Source of the DNA: an uncultured Muribaculaceae bacterium
GTDB taxonomy: Bacteria > Bacteroidota > Bacteroidia > Bacteroidales > Muribaculaceae
Direction of reading: 5' to 3'
NCBI GenBank assembly: GCA_910589055.1
Contig: CAJURN010000005.1
Coordinates: forward strand, 127,400 to 150,897
Length of the DNA stretch: 23,498 nt
Positions 8,016 to 15,528 of this stretch are shown here, piece by piece. Position numbers and translations under genes: made by a program. How positions within the stretch are numbered: the stretch's first letter is position 1; the number at the start of each line of letters is the position of its first letter. The notes below the pieces were generated by a model. That model was given only the letters and a program-made list of their open reading frames with translations. It searched no databases and was not told the DNA's origin.

Positions 8016-8176
8016 GAAACTATTTAAAATTTATCTTTCTATGCTTTTGAGTCTCTTGTCAGCGTCTTTTTGGATGCTCTTCGGTTGAGTGGCTACTGCC
8101 ACACGCCCTCATCGCATGCAAAAATCCATCTGACAACATCTCTCAAAATCTATATCACATAAATTTAAACAGTTTC
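8016..8176 (+). ncRNA. 161-nt long imperfect hairpin downstream of queA (candidate structured RNA; strand uncertain)
   Basis: Nested inverted repeats pair across the whole interval: GAAACT/AGTTTC (8016-8021 with 8171-8176), TTTAAA/TTTAAA (8023-8028 with 8164-8169), TTTAT/ATAAA (8030-8034 with 8159-8163), TTTTGAG/CTCAAAA (8045-8051 with 8142-8148), TTGTCAG/CTGACAA (8056-8062 with 8130-8136), TTTTTGGATGC/GCATGCAAAAA with one mismatch (8067-8077 with 8114-8124), and the apical GTGGC-TACT-GCCAC (8089-8102). That is about 46 pairs, with internal loops of 10/10, 4/5, 4/5 and 11/11 nt. The shape, a closing stem, a large symmetric bubble and a long arm, resembles 6S RNA, but no consensus promoter precedes it on either strand. 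It may be a 3' UTR element processed from the queA transcript or a decayed mobile palindrome. Confidence 0.55.
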
Positions 8177-8197
8177 TAATAATAATTGAAGATTTTG

Positions 8198-8240
8198 ATG
8201 GGTCTGACAGGTCATGTATGACTTTTCAGACCCATTTTTT
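8198..8240 (+). terminator. Intrinsic terminator after queA and the long hairpin
   Basis: A perfect 10-bp inverted repeat ATGGGTCTGA/TCAGACCCAT (8198-8207 with 8226-8235) continues inward through one mismatch into AGGTCA/TGACTT around a TGTA loop. TTTTTT (8235-8240) follows on the + strand. On the - strand there is no good T-run, so it mainly serves the ftsX-queA transcript. Confidence 0.9.
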
Positions 8241-8246
8241 ATGCTG

Positions 8247-9164
8247 TCATTTCGCCCTCAACTCTTCGGCGAGGATGCGGGTGAATTTGGTAGCACCAAG
8301 GTCGGAGGTGAGGTGATCGGAGTCGTAAAAATCATCTTTACCGAATCTCGGGTCGGCATAAAAATCAAGATATTTCAGACCTCGCGAAGTACTTATGGAA
8401 TCGGCGACAAAACGCATGCGGTCGAGACGTGCCATATCCACATTAGCCCTGTACGACTCAAACTCAGGCAGTGTTACAAGCACAAGTCTTGCCCCGCGTT
8501 CCCGGCAGAAATCGGCTATGCGGTCAATCTCGGCAATATTCCGGGCTTCCATTTCAGGATGAAGTCCGGCCGTATGCCGCCGGGCAAATTCCGGACCGGT
8601 CTCTTCCCAACCTTCATACTTGCGGTCGAGCGAATACGACGTTCCATGTCCGAGACTGTCGCAGGACAGATTAGATTCCGCCAGGCCGAAAAACGTTGCC
8701 AGCTTGCTGTTATACACCGCAATGTGCGACAGCTCCGAGCCATATTTCGAAAACGCGGGATGACGGTCAATTCCCATATAGATGCGGTAGTTGATCGCGA
8801 GCCACCATTCGTCGGTATCCTCAAGGTCGACATCATACAGCGAAGTATATGACAGCGGAAGAATCACCGTGCGCAGGCTGTCAAGATTATCGGCATAATG
8901 CTCCAGAAGTATGCGGTCGTAGCGCAAGGTCTGCGACACGTTAGCCAGATTTACGGCCTTTTCCGGCAACATATCCGGAATAATACCGAAATAGGAATGG
9001 GAATTTCCGAGAATTACAGTTCGCGTACCTGTGGGATTCTCACAGAAATATCGCTGCTTGATTTTATACGGATTTTCCATGCTTCTGACAATGAGCTCGC
9101 CTGCTGCCAGGCTTGCGACAATGAACAATCCGAAAAGCAATGTCTGTATCAGGAATCGTTTCAT
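8247..9164 (-). CDS. SGNH-fold protein, partner of the MBOAT O-acyltransferase (AlgJ/DltD-like)
   Basis: A 305-aa protein with one N-terminal membrane anchor (MKRFLIQTLLFGLFIVASL, residues 1-19) and an exported SGNH-like domain. Block I is ILGNSHSYFGI with the putative nucleophile Ser55, and the catalytic Asp/His block is DFYDSDHLT with Asp281 and His284. Proteins of this kind act with MBOAT acyltransferases to move an acyl group, usually acetyl, onto a polysaccharide or teichoic acid outside the membrane. It lies 16 bp after the MBOAT gene on the same strand. The frame is open 58 codons further upstream into that gene, but Met at 9164 begins the hydrophobic anchor and is preferred. The substrate polymer is not evident; no polysaccharide genes are adjacent. 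Confidence 0.8.
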   Translation of the reverse strand: MKRFLIQTLLFGLFIVASLAAGELIVRSMENPYKIKQRYFCENPTGTRTVILGNSHSYFGIIPDMLPEKAVNLANVSQTLRYDRILLEHYADNLDSLRTVILPLSYTSLYDVDLEDTDEWWLAINYRIYMGIDRHPAFSKYGSELSHIAVYNSKLATFFGLAESNLSCDSLGHGTSYSLDRKYEGWEETGPEFARRHTAGLHPEMEARNIAEIDRIADFCRERGARLVLVTLPEFESYRANVDMARLDRMRFVADSISTSRGLKYLDFYADPRFGKDDFYDSDHLTSDLGATKFTRILAEELRAK

Positions 9165-9180
9165 CAGGCTAAAACCACTA

Positions 9181-10623
9181 TCAGAACTGGAAATAAATGA
9201 ATGTCTCGTTGCGTCCGGCAGAAAAGAGGATGCACATAGCCAGACAGTAATAGAGCAACCAACGGAGCGCCCGATGACGCATAACGCCCGATGGAGCCAG
9301 TGCGAAGCCGTGGAACGACGTGCGGTGGAACCACTCAATCACTATCATCACGGCGATATACACAAAACTCATCCACTCCACGGGCGCCCATGTGAGATGG
9401 AAGTCGGTGAACATTTTGCGGAAAATCGTTGCAGCGGCAGGGATTGTCTCGGCGCGATAGAGCACGCGACCCAGCACTACAAGAGCAAATGTCACGAGCA
9501 TCAGTCCACACTCCTTAAGAGATGGAAGAACCGAGCCATCGGCAACTGTCGTGCCCTTGTACTTGCGACTTGTTCCGGCAAGCAAAAGCGGCACGAAAAG
9601 CATGGCGTTGAACGCGCCCCAGGATATGAAAGTCCAGTCGGCTCCGTGCCAGAATCCGCTCACAAGAAATACGATTATAGTGTTGCGTACAGTTTTCCAT
9701 CGACCGCCACGGCTTCCGCCGAGCGGGATATAGACATAGTCGCGGAACCATGCCGTAAGTGAGATATGCCAGCGGCGCCAGAACTCGGATATGCTTCGCG
9801 AGAAGTAAGGAAAGTTGAAATTCTGCATCAGACGTATTCCGAACAGCTTTGCAGTGCCGATGGCAATGTCGGAATAGCCCGAAAAGTCGCCGTAAATCTG
9901 AAACGAGAACAGCACCGCACCTGCAATCAGGTTGATACCGCCCATCGTCTCGTAATTGGAGAATACATAGTCCACTGTCATGGCGCAACTGTCGGCAACC
10001 ACCATCTTCTTGAACAGTCCCCAAAGCATCTGACGCAGACCGTCGACGGCAAGCGGATAATCGAACACACGCTTTTTCAGGAACTGCGGCAACAGGTTCG
10101 AAGCCCTTTCAATCGGCCCGGCTACAAGTTGCGGGAAAAAGCTGATGAAAGCGAAAAAGTCAATGACATTGCGCGACGGCTCAATCTTGCCGCGGTATAC
10201 GTCGATGGCATAAGCAAGAGCCTGAAAGGTGTAGAAACTGATACCGACGGGCAGCACAAGCTCAAGAGTGACCCAGTCGGGACGGAAGCCGAAAGCCTCA
10301 AGCACAGCGCTGAAATTGGTAGCGAAGAAATTGTAGTACTTGTAAGTACCAAGTATTCCAAGACTTACGGCAACATTTACGCCGCATATCCACTTGCTTA
10401 CGGCACGTCGTCCTCGATAACGCCCGAGAAGCAGGCCGCACACATAAGCCGTAGTGCTCGCCAAGGCGATAAGGCCGAGAAAGCGCCAGTTCCACCATCC
10501 GTAGAACACATAGCTTGCCACTACAATGAAGAGATTCTGCCACCTTACCGGCTTGAAGACAAACCAGTAAAGCAAAAACACAACAGGCAGGAAAACCAAA
10601 AATTCAAACGAATTGAAGAGCAT
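9181..10623 (-). CDS. MBOAT family O-acyltransferase (AlgI-like)
   Basis: A multi-pass membrane acyltransferase of 480 aa, the usual AlgI size. It starts with the family-typical MLFNSFEFLVFLPVVFLLYW and shows LPVGISFYTFQALAY (124-138), FFPQLVAGPIERASNLLPQ (162-180), FWRRWHISLTAWFRDYVYIPLGG (split as FWRRWHISLT and AWFRDYVYIPLGG, about 281-303, with His286) and GFWHGADWTFISWG (323-336, with catalytic His326). AlgI-type enzymes carry an acyl group across the inner membrane, and a partner SGNH protein places it on a cell-surface glycan; the gene directly downstream fits that partner. A -7 box TACTTTTG lies 58-65 bp beyond the start codon. The acceptor is unknown. Confidence 0.93.
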   Translation of the reverse strand: MLFNSFEFLVFLPVVFLLYWFVFKPVRWQNLFIVVASYVFYGWWNWRFLGLIALASTTAYVCGLLLGRYRGRRAVSKWICGVNVAVSLGILGTYKYYNFFATNFSAVLEAFGFRPDWVTLELVLPVGISFYTFQALAYAIDVYRGKIEPSRNVIDFFAFISFFPQLVAGPIERASNLLPQFLKKRVFDYPLAVDGLRQMLWGLFKKMVVADSCAMTVDYVFSNYETMGGINLIAGAVLFSFQIYGDFSGYSDIAIGTAKLFGIRLMQNFNFPYFSRSISEFWRRWHISLTAWFRDYVYIPLGGSRGGRWKTVRNTIIVFLVSGFWHGADWTFISWGAFNAMLFVPLLLAGTSRKYKGTTVADGSVLPSLKECGLMLVTFALVVLGRVLYRAETIPAAATIFRKMFTDFHLTWAPVEWMSFVYIAVMIVIEWFHRTSFHGFALAPSGVMRHRALRWLLYYCLAMCILFSAGRNETFIYFQF

Positions 10624-10687
10624 TTGCTATGACGTGATGATTGGCCCACGTAGGGTGCGGGGGATTTAACTTTCCGCAAAACGATTA

Positions 10688-10695
10688 CAAAAGTA
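10688..10695 (-). promoter_or_regulatory. Candidate -7 box for the MBOAT-SGNH pair
   Basis: On the - strand the octamer TACTTTTG matches TAnnTTTG exactly. No TTG lies 19-21 bp upstream, so the -33 element is missing. The start would be near 10682, about 58 nt before the ATG. Confidence 0.4.
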
Positions 10696-10715
10696 CTCAT
10701 TTTTTCCGTGACGGA

Positions 10716-10730
10716 TTGCGATAATCGCAA
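10716..10730. promoter_or_regulatory. 15-bp palindrome between divergent genes, candidate operator
   Basis: TTGCGAT-A-ATCGCAA is a perfect 7-bp inverted repeat with a single central base. It sits in the 160-bp gap between the divergent MBOAT and HExxH genes. Its left TTG could double as the -33 element for the + strand gene, with TAACTTTA (10740-10747, one mismatch to the -7 consensus) 21 bp downstream. Confidence 0.45.
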
Positions 10731-10783
10731 CATTTTATGTAACTTTAGGCCTTGAATATTCACTTGAACCAAACTTTTGTCGC

Positions 10784-11470
10784 ATGAGTACCCGAAGCAC
10801 AACACTCCGCGCGTTCTCCATTGCCGGAAACCTGCTCTACTACCCCCTGCTTATTCTCATAATCGCCTTGGCCGCCACCCAATTTTTTCCCGCGGTGGCA
10901 TGGGCTGCAACACACCTTAAAGTGTACGCATGGTTTCTAGGAGGTATGGCGGCTTACTTCGTGTTGCGCCGCATCAGGCCCCTGGCTGTGAACGAGGCAT
11001 GGATGCAGACCTTCTCGCATGAGCTGTCGCATACCGTCGTGGGCATGATGTTCCTGCACAAAATCCACTCCTTCCGAGCCGATGAGCGCTCGGGAGTGAT
11101 GAGCCACAGCGGACGCGGATTTGGAATGATATTCATATCCTTGGCTCCCTACTGCCTGCCGCTGTTCACCTATCTGCTTCTGCTGTTGCGGATTTTGGGA
11201 GCGGCAAAGTCGCTTTATATCTTCGACGTTCTCATAGGCTTTACCCTTGCCTTCCATATCACATGCTTCTGGGTGCAGACGCGCCCCTATCAGACCGACA
11301 TCCAAGGACAAGGCTACGGCCGCTCGGCTCTGTTCATACTCGCGTGCTGGATTTTCAACGCCACGGCAATAATCATGGCTATCCGCATGGGCATCGTCAA
11401 CGCCTTCTGCCATATGTTCAAAGGCTACTGGCACGACCTCTGCTCCTGGGTCACTTTTATTTTCGGCTGA
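10784..11470 (+). CDS. Multi-pass membrane protein with HELSH motif (M50B-like putative metalloprotease)
   Basis: A 228-aa integral membrane protein with helices at about 15-33, 46-62, 113-138, 143-163 and 182-205. Residues 77-85 read FSHELSHTV, an HExxH zinc motif (His79, Glu80, His83) placed at the start of a helix followed by VVGMM, as in membrane-embedded M50/M50B-like peptidases. After it come a beta-like segment (KIHSFRADERSGVMSHSGRG), then LAPYCLPLFTY, which resembles the post-HExxH segment of M50B-like proteins. A distal LAFHITCFWVQTRPYQTDI offers His158 or Asp172 as third zinc ligand. The classical NxxPxxxLDG motif is not obvious. It is a single gene with its own upstream region, and no substrate can be inferred. 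It could also be a non-proteolytic relative. Confidence 0.6.
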   Translation: MSTRSTTLRAFSIAGNLLYYPLLILIIALAATQFFPAVAWAATHLKVYAWFLGGMAAYFVLRRIRPLAVNEAWMQTFSHELSHTVVGMMFLHKIHSFRADERSGVMSHSGRGFGMIFISLAPYCLPLFTYLLLLLRILGAAKSLYIFDVLIGFTLAFHITCFWVQTRPYQTDIQGQGYGRSALFILACWIFNATAIIMAIRMGIVNAFCHMFKGYWHDLCSWVTFIFG

Positions 11471-11574
11471 TAATGGGACTGCTGCGAATTACGATGAAGT
11501 TGCTCCGACCCGCTCCGGACATTCCTGCACAAGCGGGCAGCCTTCACCATCGGAGAGTGGATTGACGTGCAAGT

Positions 11575-12144
11575 TCACTCTTCGGTAAAGCTGCGCAACT
11601 CGGCGAGCAACTGGCGGCTCATGCGGAAGAACCGTACTTCCTTGACGATGCCGATGATGCCGCCGACAATGCCGCCTATGCAGGCGCCGTAGAAAGCGGC
11701 ATGGCTATCCATCTGATAGACCAGGGTCATGAACGGCACTATCACCACAAGTCCGCAACAAATACCGAACAGCAGAAGCTGGCGCTGAAGCTGCCGGATG
11801 CGCAAGGCATGCTCCACAGCCTCGACCATCGGAAGCGAGATATAGTTGCAGCGGTTGATATAGCTACTGAAATACATGTATGCTCCGGCCATCACAAGCC
11901 CGAACAGCCCATAAATCACCGCAAGCCACAGCGGCAGATGTATCACACAGTACAGCGCCGGAGCGAACAGCACGCACAACAATCCCCACATCGACATCCA
12001 GCGGTAACTGCGGGCGAGCCTGTGCTGCACTCCCGAGGCGCGCCTTGAGCACAGTTCCTTGGCAAGACGACGGTTGGTGGCCTCAAGATGTTCAACCTTG
12101 ATTGAGAGCGACTGCCATTTATTTTTTAGTTCTTCAAGTTCCAT
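11575..12144 (-). CDS. Four-helix membrane protein encoded after an ECF sigma factor
   Basis: A 189-aa protein of unknown function. Residues 1-45 form a charged, probably coiled-coil N-terminus (MELEELKNKWQSL start). Four membrane segments follow at about 50-68, 71-93, 121-143 and 149-168, the last glycine-rich (GACIGGIVGGIIGIV), then a short basic/acidic tail. It starts 17 bp after the sigma factor stop, so they are co-transcribed. Bacteroidales sigma operons often end with a membrane protein starting with this kind of MELEELKxxW segment; a role as the cognate anti-sigma factor is inferred from position only, and no ZAS-type HxxxCxxC motif is present. Confidence 0.6.
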   Translation of the reverse strand: MELEELKNKWQSLSIKVEHLEATNRRLAKELCSRRASGVQHRLARSYRWMSMWGLLCVLFAPALYCVIHLPLWLAVIYGLFGLVMAGAYMYFSSYINRCNYISLPMVEAVEHALRIRQLQRQLLLFGICCGLVVIVPFMTLVYQMDSHAAFYGACIGGIVGGIIGIVKEVRFFRMSRQLLAELRSFTEE

Positions 12145-12161
12145 GTCATACTTTTTTTCGG

Positions 12162-12671
12162 TTATAAATGAGAATCTCCGGCAAGGCGGGCGAGCTTGTC
12201 CTTGATTCGATGAACCTTAACGGCGACATTGCTGCGCGAGAGTCCGGTCACGGCCGCAATCTCATCGTAAGGCTTCTCGTCGAGCCAAAGTGTGATGACG
12301 GCCTTTTCAAGCGGGTCAAGCCGGGAAATCATCATGTACATCTGCCTGTATTCCTCGGCAAGCGAAGTGTCCTGCGGGTCGGCAGGCTCCGCAATCATGC
12401 TTTCAAGGGGCACGCTGCCTTTGGTGTGGCGGCTGTTGCGGCGCAACCAGGTGATGCAGGTGTTGATGGCCGTACGGTAAATCCACGTGGAAATCTTGGC
12501 CTCGCCACGAAACGATTCCATTCCCTGCCAGATATTTATAAGAGTCTCCTGATAGAGGTCGTCAAACGACACGGAGGGCGAGGTGTACAGATAGCACACC
12601 TTTGCTATGATTTCCTTGTAGCGGTCGGTAAGCTCGATAAAGCTCCGTTCCTTGTCGTTTTTCGAATCCAT
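12162..12671 (-). CDS. ECF-type RNA polymerase sigma factor
   Basis: A 169-aa two-domain sigma-70 family protein. Region 2 spans about 10-80 with FDDLYQETLINIWQG (36-50) and ISTWIYRTAINTCITWLRR (60-78); region 4 spans about 112-165 with LDPLEKAVITLWLDEKPYDEIAAVTG in pieces and the recognition helix LSRSNVAVKVHRIKDKL. The frame runs one codon further to a TTG; the ATG at 12671 is preferred, with TAAGG a few bases before it. Target genes are unknown. The membrane protein just downstream is the likely regulator. Its upstream region overlaps the terminator of prs, and I see no convincing -33/-7 pair there. Confidence 0.92.
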   Translation of the reverse strand: MDSKNDKERSFIELTDRYKEIIAKVCYLYTSPSVSFDDLYQETLINIWQGMESFRGEAKISTWIYRTAINTCITWLRRNSRHTKGSVPLESMIAEPADPQDTSLAEEYRQMYMMISRLDPLEKAVITLWLDEKPYDEIAAVTGLSRSNVAVKVHRIKDKLARLAGDSHL

Positions 12672-12714
12672 CAATACCTTAGACGTGGCTTAAACGGAAA
12701 AATTACACTTGAAG

Positions 12715-12759
12715 AAAAAAAGATGTCCGGCACAGGACACAGAGCCATATGCCGGACAT
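12715..12759 (-). terminator. Intrinsic terminator of the patatin-GH13-prs operon
   Basis: Perfect 10-bp inverted repeat ATGTCCGGCA/TGCCGGACAT (12723-12732 with 12750-12759). On the - strand it is followed after one base by seven T (12715-12721). It lies 27 bp after the prs stop codon. Confidence 0.9.
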
Positions 12760-12786
12760 TTAGAGGGGGGGAGGAAAAAACCTTCA

Positions 12787-13728
12787 TCAGATAAGATACT
12801 GGGAAGAGATGGACTCGTTGCAGTGGACGCGGCGGATTGTGTCGGCGAACAGACGTGCAACTGAAAGAATCGTGCACTTGCGGCAGTCTTTCTTGTAGGG
12901 GATGGAGTTGGTGAAAATCATTTCCGTGAGTCCACATTCCTCGACACGTTCGGTGGCGGGGTCGCTCATGATAGCGTGTGAGCAGAGAGCACGTACTGAT
13001 TTCGCACCGTTCTCGAGCATCAGGTTGGCAGCCTTGGTGATGGTTCCGGCGGTGTCCACCATGTCGTCGACAAGGATAACATTCTTGTCCTGTACGTCAC
13101 CGATAACGGTCATCTTGGCAACGACGTTAGCCTTGGCACGCTGCTTGTGGCACAGAACGAGAGGAACATTGAGATATTTCGCGTAGTTGTTGGCACGCTT
13201 CGCACCACCCACGTCAGGAGTTGCGATCACCATGTCTTCAAGATTGAGCGACTGGATGTAGGGAATGAACACCGACGATGCGTACAGATGGTCAACAGGG
13301 ACATTGAAGAAGCCCTGAATCTGGTCGGCATGCAGGTCCATTGTGATTACGCGATCCACACCGGCTGTCACGAGAAGATCGGACACCAGTTTTGCAGCGA
13401 TGGAAACACGGGGCTTGTCCTTGCGGTCCTGACGTGCCCAGCCGAAGTAAGGCATCACAGCGATTGTCGACTTGGCTGATGCGCGTTTTGCAGCGTCAAT
13501 CATCAGCAGCAGCTCCATCAGGTTGTCGCAGTTGGGGAACGTGGACTGTACGATATAGACCTCGCAGCCACGGATAGATTCCTCAAAGGAAACCTCGAAC
13601 TCACCATCGGCGAAACGCTGGATGTTCATTTTTCCTAATTCCACACCGAGCTCTTTGGCTATTTCCTCGGCGATATAGCGGGAGTTTGTACCGGAAAAAA
13701 TCTTGAAAGGGGGAAGGGAATTGTCCAT
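12787..13728 (-). CDS. prs: Ribose-phosphate pyrophosphokinase
   Basis: Makes PRPP from ribose 5-phosphate and ATP, the entry to purine, pyrimidine, NAD, His and Trp synthesis. The 313-aa product is of normal length. Seen in order are FSGTNSRYIAEEIAKELGVELG, shown as FSGTNSRYIAEEIA, the FADGE signature (QRFADGEFEV), the flexible-loop YFGWARQDRKD, MDLHADQIQGFFNVPVDHLYA in pieces (metal-binding His and ribose site), the PRPP loop VDDMVDTAGT and the NSIPY segment near the end. A GTG lies five codons upstream; the ATG at 13728 giving MDNSLPPFK matches the family better. It is third in an operon after a GH13 enzyme (34-bp gap), unusual company for an essential gene, so an internal promoter is possible though none is clear. 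Confidence 0.96.
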   Translation of the reverse strand: MDNSLPPFKIFSGTNSRYIAEEIAKELGVELGKMNIQRFADGEFEVSFEESIRGCEVYIVQSTFPNCDNLMELLLMIDAAKRASAKSTIAVMPYFGWARQDRKDKPRVSIAAKLVSDLLVTAGVDRVITMDLHADQIQGFFNVPVDHLYASSVFIPYIQSLNLEDMVIATPDVGGAKRANNYAKYLNVPLVLCHKQRAKANVVAKMTVIGDVQDKNVILVDDMVDTAGTITKAANLMLENGAKSVRALCSHAIMSDPATERVEECGLTEMIFTNSIPYKKDCRKCTILSVARLFADTIRRVHCNESISSQYLI

Positions 13729-13762
13729 AATCTGAATTGACACGAAATATAATGGAATAAAT

Positions 13763-15505
13763 TTATTTTTTCATATACTGAGGCCTGATTGCCGTGATAC
13801 GCTGACGCTTGAACTTCCACACGACAGCCGAATGGGCATCAACGGAAGTGCGGAACGGCTCGGAAGCGCTCAAGGTCATGCTCTTGACTTCACCCGACAG
13901 CATCTCGCATGCCTGCGAATCTATACCCTCGGGGAAATCAAGTGTTGCGAAAGCATGCTGCGGGATGTTCACAGCCACGTCGCTGCGACTGTCGCCGAAG
14001 TTTGCCACAATCAGCAGAAGTTCCGCAGGAGTGCTGCGCAGGAAGGCATAATGGCGGTGGGGATTGAATCCCGGATTGTCGTAATTGACATACATCAGGT
14101 CGAAGAAACGTCCCGTGCGGAGCACTTCCTCGCTGTTGCAGAGGTTGAGCACGGTCTTGTAGAAATCGCGCAGAGCTTTTGTAGGAGCCGGAAGCGCGCC
14201 GTTGCATTTTCCGTGGGCGAGCCAGTTGCGCAGTGTAGCCACGCTCCAGTAGTCAAAAATGGTTGTGCGACCGTCGTGTCCGCTGTATCCTTCGGCATCC
14301 GTTCCGGGTTCTCCGAGTTCCTGACCCATGTATATCATCATCGGGCCTGTGGAAATCATGGAGCTTACAACCAGCGACGCGCCAACACGCGAGGCATCCC
14401 CGGCGTAGAAAGGCGAGGCGAAACGCTGCTCGTCGTGATTTTCAAGGAAGTTGAGCATATTGGCTCCGAGACCGTCGACGGTCTGCCAGCACGAGGTAAT
14501 GCGAGCGGCGGAATGATTGTCACACTCGATGGCCCGCAGAGTGTCGTAGAGGTTTACCTTATCATACAGATAGTCGAAGCCTGCGGCGATGAACGGGCGG
14601 TAAAGAGCCACATCATATATCTCCGCGATAAACACTATATCGGGATAGTTCGATTTCACGATAGGAATCGCCCACTGCCAGAATTCGAGCGGCACCATGT
14701 GCACCATGTCGCAGCGGAATCCGTCGATGCCCTTTGCTGCCCAGTAGCGAAGGATATGGAGCATCTTCATCCACGTGGACGGTATGGGGTCGAAATGATG
14801 AGAACCGTTGGCAGGATCCACACCGTAATTCAGCTTGGCGGTGTCATACCAGTCGGTCGCGCAAGGGAAGGCATTGAAGCAATCGTTGCCGGAGGCCTTT
14901 GCAGGAAATTCCACGTAGGCATCCGACCCGGTGCCAAGATTGACATGCGGGGCGAACTGCTGGCGGGGAATGTAATAGAAATTGTTCGACGGCGAGAAGA
15001 ACATATCGGTATTGTCGCCGTGTCCAAGATCCTCTATTCCGGCAGGCTTAGCATCGGAGCGGTACTGGCGCGCTACGTGGTTGGGAACGAAGTCGATGAT
15101 GACTTTCAGCCCCGCCTTGTGGGTGCGTTCAACAAGTGCCTCGAATTCTTTGATTCGGTCAGGCACATTCTCTGCCAGGTCAGGGTCGATGTCGTAGTAG
15201 TCGGTAATTGCATACGGGCTTCCGGCATGACCTTTCACTACGAAGGGGTTGTCGCGAGGAATACCGTAGGCTGTGTAGTCGGCATCATGTGAATGTTCAA
15301 TCACACCGGTGTACCACACGTGGGTGGCTCCGAGTTTTTTGATTTCGCCGAGTATTTTTGAATTGATGTCGTTCAGCTTGCCCGACCCATTTCGGGTAAT
15401 CGGGCCGTTGACAACAGGAGCTTCGCAATAATTTGTAAACAGTCTTGGCAAAAGCTGGTAAATTATCGGCTTTGGAGTTGTCAGGGTCTTTTGCTTTGGC
15501 GGCAT
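13763..15505 (-). CDS. Alpha-amylase family glycoside hydrolase (GH13), cytoplasmic
   Basis: A 580-aa GH13 enzyme acting on alpha-glucans. Conserved regions: I, DFVPNHVA (138-145); II, GFRCDMVHM (262-270) with nucleophile Asp266; III, FIAEIYD (292-298) with acid/base Glu295; IV, FLENHDEQR (353-361) with transition-state Asp358. A beta-sandwich-like C-terminus follows. No signal peptide is present (start MPPKQKTLTTPKPIIYQLLP), so it probably works on intracellular glycogen or imported maltodextrins rather than dietary starch, and it is not part of a sus-type locus. The open frame extends 28 codons to a GTG inside the lipase gene; the ATG at 15505, 23 bp after the lipase stop, is preferred. The exact activity (amylase, glucanotransferase or other) cannot be told from the motifs. 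Confidence 0.92.
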   Translation of the reverse strand: MPPKQKTLTTPKPIIYQLLPRLFTNYCEAPVVNGPITRNGSGKLNDINSKILGEIKKLGATHVWYTGVIEHSHDADYTAYGIPRDNPFVVKGHAGSPYAITDYYDIDPDLAENVPDRIKEFEALVERTHKAGLKVIIDFVPNHVARQYRSDAKPAGIEDLGHGDNTDMFFSPSNNFYYIPRQQFAPHVNLGTGSDAYVEFPAKASGNDCFNAFPCATDWYDTAKLNYGVDPANGSHHFDPIPSTWMKMLHILRYWAAKGIDGFRCDMVHMVPLEFWQWAIPIVKSNYPDIVFIAEIYDVALYRPFIAAGFDYLYDKVNLYDTLRAIECDNHSAARITSCWQTVDGLGANMLNFLENHDEQRFASPFYAGDASRVGASLVVSSMISTGPMMIYMGQELGEPGTDAEGYSGHDGRTTIFDYWSVATLRNWLAHGKCNGALPAPTKALRDFYKTVLNLCNSEEVLRTGRFFDLMYVNYDNPGFNPHRHYAFLRSTPAELLLIVANFGDSRSDVAVNIPQHAFATLDFPEGIDSQACEMLSGEVKSMTLSASEPFRTSVDAHSAVVWKFKRQRITAIRPQYMKK

Positions 15506-15528
15506 ATCTTGAATTATATTTTTTAGTG

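Noticed and set aside
8016..8176. Integron attC site as an explanation of the imperfect palindrome after queA.
   Set aside because: The ends lack the conserved RYYYAAC/GTTRRRY core sites, the structure is longer and more fully paired than typical attC, and there is no gene cassette context.
11473..11565. Small 30-codon frame after the HExxH gene (starts MGLLRITMK).
   Set aside because: It is short, has no recognisable motif, and lies in the gap between convergent genes. Nothing supports translation.
13832..15292. Long open frame of about 486 codons on the + strand opposite the GH13 gene; similar long frames lie opposite the NlpC/P60 gene (18504-19709) and the GH89 gene (22187-23266).
   Set aside because: They are antisense to genes with clear catalytic motifs, show no domains or sensible membrane/signal patterns, and arise from the GC-rich third codon positions of the real genes.
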